Under the pieces are notes generated by a model, which searched no databases, was not told where the DNA came from, and saw only the letters and a list, made by a program, of their open reading frames with translations. A stretch of 57,486 bases of DNA from Tubiluchus corallicola (Eukaryota > Priapulida > Priapulimorpha > Priapulimorphida > Tubiluchidae): contig JAQGDQ010001173.1 in the NCBI GenBank assembly GCA_030141605.1, positions 1 to 57,486 on the forward strand, given 5' to 3'. A program made the position numbers and the translations under genes. Positions 45,429-55,744 of the stretch are shown in pieces; the stretch's first letter is position 1, and each line of letters begins with the position of its first letter.

Positions 45429-45962
45429 ATGCATCCTACTTCCAACGCTGATAATTTCGTCACTATGAACACAAGTGAAAATGAATCTGCTTACTTAAGT
45501 AAGCCTGTGATAGTGATTGCGGTTCTGTTGTATGCGTTGTCATGTATTGCTATAATTGCAGGAAACTTATTAGTTCTGATTGCAATTTATAAACTTCCTC
45601 GTTTGCAAACTAAAACGAATGCTCTTGTTGCATCACTGGCTGTAACTGATTTACTTATTGGGTTGACCACGTCAACAGAAATTATAGCGCTATTGTACTC
45701 AGTTGTGAGGTCAAGCCACGTGATGACCGTAAAGTACATTTTACAGTATGGAACCATAAATGCAAGTGTGTTTCATCTGTGTCTGATAGCAGTTGAAAGA
45801 TACGTAGCTGTTGTTCATCCATTCAAGTATCACAGCATCATGAGAAAAGAAGCCATTGTTGCTGCACTTTGCGTTACTTGGATTTTTGCGTTAACTGAGG
45901 CTACAATTACTGTTTACGTCAAATTCATTCTCAACGCGCAGACTCTGACCTTTGAAAGTTGA
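45429..45962 (+). pseudogene. GPCR N-terminal half (TM1-TM4), left copy
   Basis: ATG at 45429 (MHPTSNADNF), then TM1 with AGNLLVLIAI, TM2 LAVTDLLIGL, TM3 ending in VERY, and TM4 with VTWIFAL. The frame ends at 45960-45962 after about 177 residues, where a MITE-like sequence follows. TM5-TM7 are missing in this orientation; matching coding for TM6-TM7 lies on the plus strand at 50.49 kb, beyond the inverted inner copy. Class A receptor split by rearrangement. Confidence 0.85.
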
Positions 45963-46019
45963 ATCTTTACCTTAAAACTTACCTAGTTTTATTGCAACAC
46001 ACTGAATATCTTACAGCAG

Positions 46020-46262
46020 CACTGTAGCTCAATTTTGTCTTTCGCAAACAAATGCAACACGCTCGTGAAACATTTTTGCTGTTGCAAATTATGTTAGTTT
46101 GTGATGTTATCAATAGTTGTGCTCGCCTGCCGTTAATTAAATTTTTAATCTATTATTTGATTATCAGAAATTCTTTTGCAGTATTAATTTTGTTAAAATT
46201 TATACTTTTTATGGGATTTGAAAGAGGGGTAGTGCACGATAAATATCCTGTCTTCCTTTAAA
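46020..46262. mobile_element. MITE copy after the receptor half
   Basis: Ends TATCCTGTCTTCCTTTAA, the inverse of the 27152 terminus. The first ~85 bases also occur in the inner inverted copy (48651-48740); the rest is present only here. Confidence 0.55.
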
Positions 46263-46269
46263 AAAATCA

Positions 46270-46400
46270 CGGTATGGTAAAAAAGTCACGGGTAAAAAAG
46301 TCACGGGTAAAAAGTCACAGGTAATAAAGTCATAGGTAATAAAGTCAAAAGTCACAGGTAATAAAGTCACAGAAAAACTCGCAGGAAACAAGATTCACAG
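46270..46400. repeat. short simple array (GTCACGGGTAAAAAA type)
   Basis: A few 10-15 base units of GTCACAGGTAATAAA and variants, at the distal end of arm C. The counterpart at 52.55-52.75 kb is longer. Confidence 0.8.
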
Positions 46401-47089
46401 GAAAAAAGAAATAATCCCAACCCTTGTCACCAGATTTCTACCTAATAAACTGATTTTACTGAAACTATTCCATAGTTGCACATACCAATAATGAAGCCAG
46501 ATTTCACAACTTATATCGTTGCAGCCAGCTAAAAATACAATACACACTTATACGACATTCATATCCCATGACGGCTAAAACAGTTTTTATGTTAATTTTT
46601 TAAATTTATTTTAAACGTTAATTTTTTGACTTGTGTGTATGAGTTAGGACGTCCTGAGTTTGCTAAGCCCGTGTACGGGGGAGACATTTTCCGCTGCCTC
46701 GAGCATAAAAAAGGGTCTTTCATTAATAAACAACCTACAAGTTCAATAAATTTTATAATTTTTTATTAAAAATCAACGCTTCAACAAACCACACTATAGC
46801 AGTCAACTTTGGGTAATAAAGAATGATTTAAGAAATCTGGAATAGACCAAAAACATGACACAACTATAATTTTATTAGAAATGTTATAAAATTCGTTGAT
46901 ATTCTATGCTCTTGATCAAAGTGATGCCAGTCTTACTAGAAATGTTAAAAAATTCGTTGATATTCTAAGCAGTTGATCAAACTGATGCCACGCCTATTAT
47001 TCAGAATTTAAAAACTCCAAGGGTCTTTCTTCTTCTTCTTCTGTTAGAGAATCTGCTAGCAAATGACAAAGTGCACACAGAACATCCAT

Positions 47090-48182
47090 TTCAAGTAGTT
47101 CACTCACATTGTTTCACATTGTTCAACCGTGTATGTACCACTTCAGGAATGTTGCAAAGGTTTCCGCTCAATCCCAAGTAGTTCACTCACATTGTTTCAC
47201 ATTGTTCAACCGTGTGTGTACCACTTCAGGAATGTTGCAAAGGTTTCCGCTCAATCCCAAGTAGTTCACTCACATTGTTCAACCGCGTGTGCACCACTTC
47301 AAGAATGTTGCAAAGGTTTCCGCTCAATCCCAAGTAGTTCACTCACATTGTTCAACCGCATGTGTACCACTTCAAGAATGTTGCAAAGGTTTCCGCTCTA
47401 TCCCAAGGAGTTCACTCACATTGTTTCACATTGTTCAACCGTGTGTGTACCACTTCAAGAATGTTGCAAAGGTTTCCGCTCAATCCCAAGTAGTTCACTC
47501 ACATTGTTCAACTGTGTGTGCACCACTTCAGGAATGTTGCAAAGGTTTCCGCTCAATCCCAAGCAGTTCACTCACATTGTTTTACATTGCTCAACCGTGT
47601 GTGTACCACTTCAAGAATGTTGCAAAGGTTTCCGCTCAATCCCAAGTAGTTCACTCACATTGTTCAACCGCGTGTGTACCACTTCAAGAATGTTGAAAAG
47701 GTTTCCGCTCTATCCCAAGTAGTTCACTCACATTGTTCAACCGCGTGTGTACCACTTCAAGAATGTTGCAAAGGTTTCCGCTCAATCCCAAGTAGTTCAC
47801 TCACATTGTTCAACCGCACGTGTACCACTTCAAGAATGTTGCAAAGGTTTCAGCTCAATCCCACGTAGTTCACTCACATTGTTTCACATTGTTCAACAGT
47901 GTGTGTACCACTTCAGGAATGTTGAAAAGGTTTCCGCTCTATCAAAAGTAGTTCACTCACATTGTTCAACCGTGTGTGTGTACCACTTCAGGAATGTTGC
48001 AAAGGTTTCTGCTCTATCCCAAGTAGTTCACTCACATTGTTTCACATTGTTCAACTGTGTGTGTACCACTTCAGGAATGTTGCAAAGGTTTCCGCTGTAT
48101 CCCAAGTAGTTCACTCACATTGTTCAACCGTGTGTGTGTACCACTTCCGGAATGTTGCAAAGGTTTCCGCTCTATCCCAAGA
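47090..48182. repeat. about 73-bp minisatellite, about 15 copies (arm C left)
   Basis: Units such as CAAGTAGTTCACTCACATTG ... TGTGTACCACTTCAAGAATG ... TTGCAAAGGTTTCCGCTC, some with an extra TTTCACATTG block. Long overlapping frames reflect the array, not genes. Confidence 0.95.
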
Positions 48183-48221
48183 ACGCCGTGCTCAATTAAT
48201 GCAATTAACTAACAAAGGTTG

Positions 48222-49324
48222 TCAAAACAAAATTTTCTTGAAAGCCATTTTAAAGTCTGGACTAGAAAATGCGTATATGATTGGATTAAAGGCTGTTGTT
48301 GATGAAACTATTGTTGATGTTAATTATGATTGTTGATAAAACCAAGTGAAAAAAGGATCAACGTTTCGCGTTTCCTTCTATAGGTCGACACATAAATAAA
48401 TGTGTCCTGAATGAACTCGGGTCCCCAACATATCAGAAAAACAAAGGTAACAAAGGCTAACGCTTTTGTTGCTTTCATCTGCCTCACACTTGTCTGGCTT
48501 CCTTGACCTTGACTGTGTATCTGTAAAACGTGCCTTCTTGCAGTTCTCCAAATTAGAGCATACAGTGCAAGAATCGTTAGCATTGGTAAATAAAAGATCA
48601 AAATGAAGTCAAATTTAATTTGGTTTTGTTTTGTTTTTTGGGGGTTTGATACATCACAAACTAACATAATTTGCAACAGCAAAAATGTTTCAGAGCGTGT
48701 TGATTTGTTTGCGAAAGAAAATTGAGTACAGTGCTGCTGTAAGATATTCAGTGTGTTGCAATAAAACTAGGTAAGTTTTAAGGTAAAGATTCAACTTTCA
48801 AAGGTCAGAGTCTGCGCGTTGAGAATGAATTTGAAGTAAACAGTAATTGTAGCCTCAGTTAATGCAATAATCCAAGTAACGCAAAGTGCAGCACCAATGG
48901 CTTCTTTTCTCATGATGCTGTGATACTTGAATGGATGGACAACAGCTATGTATCTTTCAACTGCTATCAGACATAGATGAAACACACTTGCATTTATGGT
49001 TCCATACTGTAAAATGTACTTTATGGTCATCACGTGGCTTGACCTCACTACTGAGTACAATAGCGCTATAATTTCTGTTGACGTGGTGAACCCAATAAGT
49101 AAATCAGTTACAGCCAGTGATGCAACAAGAGCATTCGTTTTAGTTTGCAAACGAGGAAGTTTATAAATTGCAATCAGAACTAATAAGTTTCCTGCAATTA
49201 TAGCAATACATGACAACGCATACAACAGAACGGCTATCACTATCACAGGTTTACTTAAGTAAGCAGATTCATTTTCACTTGTGTTCACAGTAGCGAAATT
49301 ATCAGCGTTGGAAGTAGGATGCAT
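48222..49324 (-). pseudogene. GPCR pseudogene, inner copy (TM1-4, insert, TM5-7)
   Basis: On the minus strand 49324-48791 encodes TM1-TM4 (MHPTSNADNF ... VERY ... VTWIIAL) and stops. After about 170 bases containing a truncated MITE, coding resumes at about 48616 with TM5 (LIFYLPMLTILALYALIW), TARRHVLQIHSQ and TM6 (LICWGPEF). It goes out of frame at FINNHN (48320) and ends with the frameshifted NPIIYAF...FKKILF at 48222. This is the only place where all parts of the receptor lie in order on one strand, but it has an insertion and a TM7 frameshift. Confidence 0.85.
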
Positions 49325-49464
49325 GCTTTGTGATCACACCACACGTACCATCTCAACAAACTTGCAAGTGCAGACAATGGTAATTCACTTTCATTGATAA
49401 AGAATGCTATAACTTTTCTCTCCAATAACCGAAGAGATAGCCAGAGAAGTAGCAGATGTTTTAT

Positions 49465-49990
49465 TGTAGCGAGAGGTGATAAACCCTTTAGCGTGATGAA
49501 TGTTGTAAAAAGCACGAGCACAATAACGAGAGCTGATAAACCTTTTAGCGTGATGAATGTTGTAAAAAGCACGAGCACAATAACGAGAGGTGATAAACCT
49601 TTTAGCGTGATGAATGTTGTAAAAAGCACGAGCACAATAACGAGAAGTGATAAACCCTTTAGCGTGATGAATGTTGTAAAAAGCACGAGCACAATAACGA
49701 GAAGTGATAAACCCTTTAGCGTGATGAATGTTGTAAAAAGCACGAGCACAATAACGAGAGCTGATAAACCCTTTAGCGTGATGAATGTTGTTAAAAGCAC
49801 GAGCACAATAACGAGAGCTGATAAACCTTTTAGCGTGATGAATGTTGTAAAAAGCACGAGCACAATAACGAGAGGTGATAAACCTTTTAGCGTGATGAAT
49901 GTTGTAAAAAGCACGCGCACAATAACGAGAGGTGATAAACCCTTAAGCGTGACGAATGTTGTTAAAAGCACGAGCACAATAATTATGTAC
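49465..49990. repeat. 57-bp minisatellite (arm A right)
   Basis: Counterpart of 44767-45296, with about 9 units. Here units keep frame better, so a 236-codon minus-strand frame (49995-49285) runs through the array and overlaps the receptor start; its first codon is TTG, not ATG. Confidence 0.9.
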
Positions 49991-50159
49991 TTCAAGCAAT
50001 CGACATGAGATTGATTCGATAAAATATTATTTACATTAGAGCATAATATTAATTTTATAGATATCTAGTTACCTGCTGAACAATTATCTGACACCAGTGA
50101 AGTGCAGCATACAAGCTGTGTAAGTTTACCTTTGCAATTCAAACGTTTAATAATTAGGC

Positions 50160-50490
50160 ATATGCGGCATTGTTCTCTCACGTACACAAACGTACACGTA
50201 CATAGTGTACTGCAGGGCTGTGATGAGATGAAATGTAATACTGGCAGGGGAAAACAGTAAACTTCTCAGGTGTGCATGTGAACAAGGCTTTATCTGGCAC
50301 AGACTCGTATTCTGACCTTGTGTTGGTAAAGGCCACTAGTCACGTGCACACCTGAGCTTATAAAAAGGGAAGGTCTGCTGTAGACCCTTGTCAGTGGTCG
50401 TGTCTTTCATTGCAGCTCTGTTCACATTTCACAGGCTTGCCGCAAACTCCGTTCTTCTAGGTAAGCTGTTTGTTCCTTATTGGGGGTGTC
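50160..50490 (+). promoter_or_regulatory. LTR-like/promoter-like segment, right copy
   Basis: Counterpart of 44.27-44.60 kb with the TATA-like CTTATAAAAAGGG at 50357. It is cut at 50491 by the junction with arm C, so the AATAAA part is missing here. Confidence 0.3.
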
Positions 50491-50702
50491 ATATGTTGGG
50501 GACCCGAGTTCATTCAGGACACATTTATTTATGTGTCGACCTATAGAAGGAAACGCGAAACGTTGATCCTTTTTTCACTTGGTTTTATCAACAATCATAA
50601 TTAACATCAACAATAGTTTCATCAACAACAGCCTTTAATCCAATCATATACGCATTTTCTAGTCCAGACTTTAAAATGGCTTTCAAGAAAATTTTGTTTT
50701 GA
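50491..50702 (+). pseudogene. GPCR C-terminal fragment (TM6-TM7)
   Basis: Starts at the junction with the TM6 codons for CWGPEF, continues YVSTYRRKRETLILFSLGF, is interrupted by a slipped ATCAACAA repeat, then [20 protein letters not shown] in another frame, stop at 50700-50702. Orphan half of the outer, plus-strand receptor. Confidence 0.85.
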
Positions 50703-50737
50703 CAACCTTTGTTAGTTAATTGCATTAATTGAGCACG

Positions 50738-51831
50738 GCGTTCTTGGGATAGAGCGGAAACCTTTGCAACATTCCGGAAGTGGTACACACACACGGTTGA
50801 ACAATGTGAGTGAACTACTTGGGATACAGCGGAAACCTTTGCAACATTCCTGAAGTGGTACACACACAGTTGAACAATGTGAAACAATGTGAGTGAACTA
50901 CTTGGGATAGAGCAGAAACCTTTGCAACATTCCTGAAGTGGTACACACACACGGTTGAACAATGTGAGTGAACTACTTTTGATAGAGCGGAAACCTTTTC
51001 AACATTCCTGAAGTGGTACACACACTGTTGAACAATGTGAAACAATGTGAGTGAACTACGTGGGATTGAGCTGAAACCTTTGCAACATTCTTGAAGTGGT
51101 ACACGTGCGGTTGAACAATGTGAGTGAACTACTTGGGATTGAGCGGAAACCTTTGCAACATTCTTGAAGTGGTACACACGCGGTTGAACAATGTGAGTGA
51201 ACTACTTGGGATAGAGCGGAAACCTTTTCAACATTCTTGAAGTGGTACACACGCGGTTGAACAATGTGAGTGAACTACTTGGGATTGAGCGGAAACCTTT
51301 GCAACATTCTTGAAGTGGTACACACACGGTTGAGCAATGTAAAACAATGTGAGTGAACTGCTTGGGATTGAGCGGAAACCTTTGCAACATTCCTGAAGTG
51401 GTGCACACACAGTTGAACAATGTGAGTGAACTACTTGGGATTGAGCGGAAACCTTTGCAACATTCTTGAAGTGGTACACACACGGTTGAACAATGTGAAA
51501 CAATGTGAGTGAACTCCTTGGGATAGAGCGGAAACCTTTGCAACATTCTTGAAGTGGTACACATGCGGTTGAACAATGTGAGTGAACTACTTGGGATTGA
51601 GCGGAAACCTTTGCAACATTCTTGAAGTGGTGCACACGCGGTTGAACAATGTGAGTGAACTACTTGGGATTGAGCGGAAACCTTTGCAACATTCCTGAAG
51701 TGGTACACACACGGTTGAACAATGTGAAACAATGTGAGTGAACTACTTGGGATTGAGCGGAAACCTTTGCAACATTCCTGAAGTGGTACATACACGGTTG
51801 AACAATGTGAAACAATGTGAGTGAACTACTT
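50738..51831. repeat. about 73-bp minisatellite (arm C right)
   Basis: Inverted counterpart of 47090-48182 with the same unit order as far as I can compare by eye. Confidence 0.95.
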
Positions 51832-52544
51832 GAAATGGATGTTCTGTGTGCACTTTGTCATTTGCTAGCAGATTCTCTAACAGAAGAAGAAGAAGAAAGA
51901 CCCTTAGAGTTTTTAAATTCTGAATAATAGGCGTGGCATCAGTTTGATCAACAGCTTAGAATATCAACGAATTTTTTAACATTTCTAATAAGACTGGCAT
52001 CACTTTGATCAAGAGCATAGAATATCAACGAATTTTATAACATTTCTAATAAAATTATAGTTGTGTCATAATGTTTTTGGTCTATTCCAGATTTCTTAAA
52101 TCATTCTTTATTACCCAAAGTTGACTGCTATAGTGTGGTTTGTTGAAGCGTTGATTTTTAATAAAAAATTATAAAATTTATTGAACTTGTAGGTTGTTTA
52201 TTAATGAAAGACCCTTTTTTATGCTCGAGGCAGCGGAAAATGTCTCCCCCGTACACGGGCTTAGCAAACTCAGGACGTCCTAACTCATACACACAAGTCA
52301 AAAAATTAACGTTTAAAATAAATTTAAAAAATTAACATAAAAACTGTTTTAGCCGTCATGGGATATGAATGTCGTATAAGTGTGTATTGTATTTTTAGCT
52401 GGCTGCAACGATATAAGTTGTGAAATCTGGCTTCATTATTGGTATGTGCAACTATGAAATAGTTTCAGTAAAATTCAGTTTATTAGGTAGAGATCTGGTG
52501 ACAGGGGTTGGGATTATTTCTTTTTTGCTGTGAATCTTGTTTCC

Positions 52545-52755
52545 TGCGAGTTTTTTCTGTGACTTTATTACCTGTGACTTTTGACTTTATTACCTATGAC
52601 TTTATTACCTGTGACTTTTTACCCGTGACTTTTTTACCCGTGATTTTTTTACTCATGACCGTGATTTTTTTACCTGTGAGTTTTTAGCCATGACCGTGAT
52701 TTTTTTTACCTGTGTCTTTTTACCTGTAACTTTTTTACCTGTGACTTTATTACCT
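52545..52755. repeat. expanded simple array (TTTTTTACCTGTGAC type)
   Basis: About 210 bases of TGACTTTTTTACCYGTGACT-like units; the inverted counterpart at 46.27-46.40 kb is clearly shorter. Confidence 0.85.
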
Positions 52756-53019
52756 GGATTTGGAAATCTAATCTAAATAAAGGATATTAGAATCAACTGG
52801 GGATCAGTAGTACCTGAAGCCTGTCAGTGGTGTGGGACTATTTTTTCTTCTTTTTCACACGGAGGGTAACAAATTTCAGGGCTTGTTTTATTTTAAGTGT
52901 AAACGGTATTAGAGATTAACACTGTAAAAGAGCATTAACTAAAATTACGAAAGCCGTAGTGTGTAGCAGCCCTTAAAGAATCTAATTTTAACATTTATAA
53001 ATCACAAATTTAGACTATG

Positions 53020-54181
53020 TTTGCATTCAGTGGCGTCGTGCCATAGGGGCCCGGCCCCCCCCAATTTTTTTTAGAAAATGTCAAAAATTTGAAGTGCGTC
53101 AGCGGCTCGTAATGAGACCGGTAAGCAAATTTATTTCCGACTTTTTGACACGCGGCCAGCGCTCCATAAATGCGCATGAGTATGTGTTTACCTGAAAGTC
53201 AGGATGTAGTTAATTTGTTTGCATGTAATCTATTCAGGAGGCAGGCAGGAACAGTTAACAAAGCAGCTCGTTGAGTAGCATTAGCGTCTTTGCACAAAAG
53301 ACTGTTAGTTAACAAAACGGCTCAGTTAGCACTCGAGCTTCGTTCAGCAGTGTGTTATAATAGAGAATAAATGAAATAATAGAGCAAAAACAATGCAAAC
53401 ATTGAAGTCATGTTAAGCTAGCCTAGTACCAGAGAGCCAGTTTGTCCAGCTAGCCTAGTACCAGAGAGTCGGTTTGGGAGATACCAATTGATGAGCCACG
53501 GCTCAGCCACCTCCTGATTGGACATTAACGACTCTTTGCTACTCCTTAGTGACTCTTTCCCACGAGTTTGCTGCATAAAAGGGCGTGATTTTGAGCACAT
53601 TTCATCATTTTTCTGCTGCTAGGAAAATCTTTGCTAGTTTTCGCTGCGATTTTAGCTATATTTCTTAAACGATGTCAAGGCCAATCTGACTTCATTTTTC
53701 AAGTCCAACAGTGTTCCCGACACAGGTTCTACGGCGTCTGTATCTACTGTAACGTCGATTCCAACAGAACGAATCCAAAAGGATGAGTACATCCGTCGCG
53801 GGCCATTGCGGGACGTAGTGGATGCATACCCAAAGACCAAAATTGGAGGAAAATCGAGATCATTTCAGGGTCAGTGGTTCAACGATAAGTCCTGGTTGGA
53901 ATACGTAAAGGATATTGATGCTCTGCGTCGGATTCCTGACAGCTGATAAATACTTAATTAAATTTTAATTTAATTTTTAATTTTAATTAAGTTTCCGTTG
54001 CTATAGCTTTTAGTTAAATGCCATGTTAAATAAATCGTTTTTCTTGCGCGCAAAATACTGTTTATTTTTTTCAAAATTAAATTTTCAAAATTTAAAATTC
54101 AAATTTAAACAGTTAAAATCCGCCATTATAGTCGGGCCCCCCCCCCAATTTTTTTGGGTGCACGACGCCCCTGTTTGCATT
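53020..54181. mobile_element. hAT element with 8-bp TSD, internally deleted
   Basis: The element spans 53028-54173 (1,146 bp). The termini CAGTGGCGTCGTGC and (reverse complement of right end) CAGGGGCGTCGTGC match at 13 of 14 positions and are followed by matching G/C-rich then A/T tracts. TTTGCATT at 53020-53027 and 54174-54181 is a perfect 8-bp target duplication, the hAT hallmark. It carries only the start of a transposase-like frame and is probably non-autonomous. Confidence 0.92.
53656..53946 (+). pseudogene. hAT transposase N-terminal TTF-type zinc-finger fragment
   Basis: An open frame without an ATG after a stop at 53653. It begins with a Ser/Thr-rich linker after LTSFFKSNS and ends GKSRSFQGQWFNDKSWLEYV, KDIDALRRIPDS, stop 53944. 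'R-FQ--WF----WLEY' is the entry of the TTF-type/ZMYM1-like zinc finger found at the N-terminus of hAT transposases. The Cys residues and catalytic domain that should follow are missing. Confidence 0.65.
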
Positions 54182-54875
54182 TGTAAAGAATTAACTCGTT
54201 CTTAATTTCTTGGAGTAATAGTTGTAATAGTATTAGTAATACTTTTAAAGTAAAAGTTTATCTCCTGATGAAATTCGTGCCACATTTTACAAAAAACTTG
54301 CCTGTGTATTATGTGTACCCTCTCGGAATTACCTTTCAAAAGTCTTCCTGTAATGGTGTTTTACTTACACTATGGAAACTGACAGATGTAAACCCAGTAT
54401 TTTAAGCAAGGCAAAAGTTCTGATTTAAACAGCTGTGGACAAGTATATCGCTGACTAGTGTAACGTGCAAATTGAAGGAGATGGTTATTGCAGAAAATGT
54501 CATTAAATATCTATGTAATTTTATATTGTATTGTAATGTACATATGCACGTACACTGTCTGTAAATTTAAATTGAGTGTTAGTAAATTAATTAATTAAAT
54601 TAAAATTTGTAATTTATTTACCATTATTTTCTAAAAATATTCTAAAATCTATATCATTATTAGTAATCGATATTGATCTGGTATTCCAATTTTTAAGTGT
54701 TTAACTCGTCTAAAACTTTGTCTAAGTCTCTATGGAAACTATATTTTTCCATAGAGATTTGTGTATCCTATACATAATCCTATAATCCTATATATATATA
54801 TGTCTGATCTCGCTGCCTCTTGTATTTGCTGTTGCTTCTATTCACAGTTGCATAATTGTCTGCTGTCTCTTTCAG
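54182..54875. other. intron/intergenic before the GGT exons
   Basis: AT-rich DNA without a recognisable upstream GGT exon. The acceptor tract of the next exon is at 54856-54875. Confidence 0.4.
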
Positions 54876-55232
54876 GTTTACTTGCATAGAAAATGGTTTG
54901 GTCTGGATCTCGCTGACTCCATAGATGCCAAACGGTTGCATCATCAACTGCTGCCAAATCAAGTGCGATACGAAGACGGATTCTCCCCGGTAAGCGACAA
55001 TTTTTAATGGCTTTTCGTTCAAAGAGAAGAAAGGAAAGTTTAAAGTATGTCGCAAAAACTTACTCTCGTTTCACATTTACAGAATGATGTAGAAACTTTG
55101 GTCTCTCGAGGTCACGAGATCTTAGTTCACGACATTGGCGAGTGCGTCGTCCAGGCCATCGAAGTGACGGACAACGGTCAACTCTCCGCTGTCTCTGATT
55201 GGAAGAAGGGTGGTATACCGGATGGGTTTTAG
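54876..55232 (+). CDS. gamma-glutamyltransferase C-terminus, last two exons
   Basis: Exons 54876-54989 and 55083-55232, both phase 0, with a TCTCTTTCAG acceptor, a CCCCG|GTAAGC donor and a TTTACAG acceptor. The 87 encoded residues contain RLHHQLLPNQVRYED, then L..RGHE, VVQAI and SDWKKGGIPDGF before the stop. This is the conserved end of the GGT small subunit ('P-RLHNQLLPN' and 'SD-RKGG-P-GY'), the extracellular enzyme that cleaves gamma-glutamyl bonds of glutathione. The catalytic Thr and the substrate-binding core lie in upstream exons that I do not find in the window. Either those are far upstream across the rearranged GPCR/hAT region, or this is a gene fragment. Confidence 0.8.
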
Positions 55233-55730
55233 CCGTCCAGTTCCGCGCATCATCGTCGCCATGACCAGAAGCAGAAATTTTTGCAAAATGTGATCATCTA
55301 ATATGTTCTACGCAAAGCAAGCGCTTTCTTAAGGAATTCGTTCCATCTGCAGGCCAGATCTAACAGAGATGAGAAGTGTTTCAGATTTACTTTTCACAAG
55401 CTGATGTTTTTGTTAGATTTAACTTAATCGTGCGACTATTGCGCCGATCAAAAGCAAAAAATCCTGCAAATCATGAGAACCTTTCTTTTGAAAAATGCTT
55501 TTAATTGTCATATTTTAAAATATGAAACTAGATTTCACATTCTCTTGAAGTATTGCTAAAGTTTCTTATGGGATTGGAATGTTCAATTTGCAGCACCCCT
55601 CGAATTTCTCTCTTACATAGGGCCCTAGTATTCACCTTGCATAGTATCCACCATAGATTTTTAGTATAACTACTTACCAGATGACAGATAAAATAGTCAT
55701 TAGGATCTTTTAAATTTTATTTATAAGAAC
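55233..55730 (+). other. 3' flank of GGT
   Basis: Presumed 3' UTR and downstream DNA; no further gene seen. Confidence 0.35.
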
Positions 55731-55744
55731 GTGATCAGCCATGC

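Larger units (their letters stand above)
44266..46106 (+). repeat. inverted repeat arm A (left)
   Basis: About 1.84 kb, near-identical to the reverse complement of 48651-50491. It contains the promoter-like segment, a 57-bp minisatellite and the N-terminal half of a GPCR gene. The encoded receptor halves differ by only a handful of residues. Confidence 0.9.
46265..48428 (-). repeat. inverted repeat arm C (left, minus copy)
   Basis: About 2.16 kb, near-identical to the reverse complement of about 50491-52650. It contains a short (AAAAAGTCACGGGT)n array, unique DNA, a 73-bp minisatellite and the receptor C-terminus on the minus strand. Minisatellite translations in the two arms are identical over hundreds of residues, so the copies are very young or being converted. 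Confidence 0.9.
48651..50491 (-). repeat. inverted repeat arm A (right, minus copy)
   Basis: Reverse complement of 44266-46106. Between it and left arm C lies the single-copy segment J (about 48429-48650) with TM5-TM6 coding. Confidence 0.9.
50491..52650 (+). repeat. inverted repeat arm C (right, plus copy)
   Basis: Reverse complement of 46265-48428, entering the longer simple array at 52.55 kb. It joins arm A at a shared (T/G)(C/G)ATATGT motif. Confidence 0.9.

Noticed and set aside
47129-48336. Overlapping 120-197 codon frames, duplicated at 50.59-51.80 kb
   Set aside because: They translate the 73-bp minisatellite; their perfect duplication reflects the inverted arms, not gene conservation.
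44266-52750. Simple palindrome (one inverted repeat with a spacer)
   Set aside because: The order is A, C', A', C rather than A, C, C', A', so two inverted pairs interleave and a simple hairpin does not describe it.
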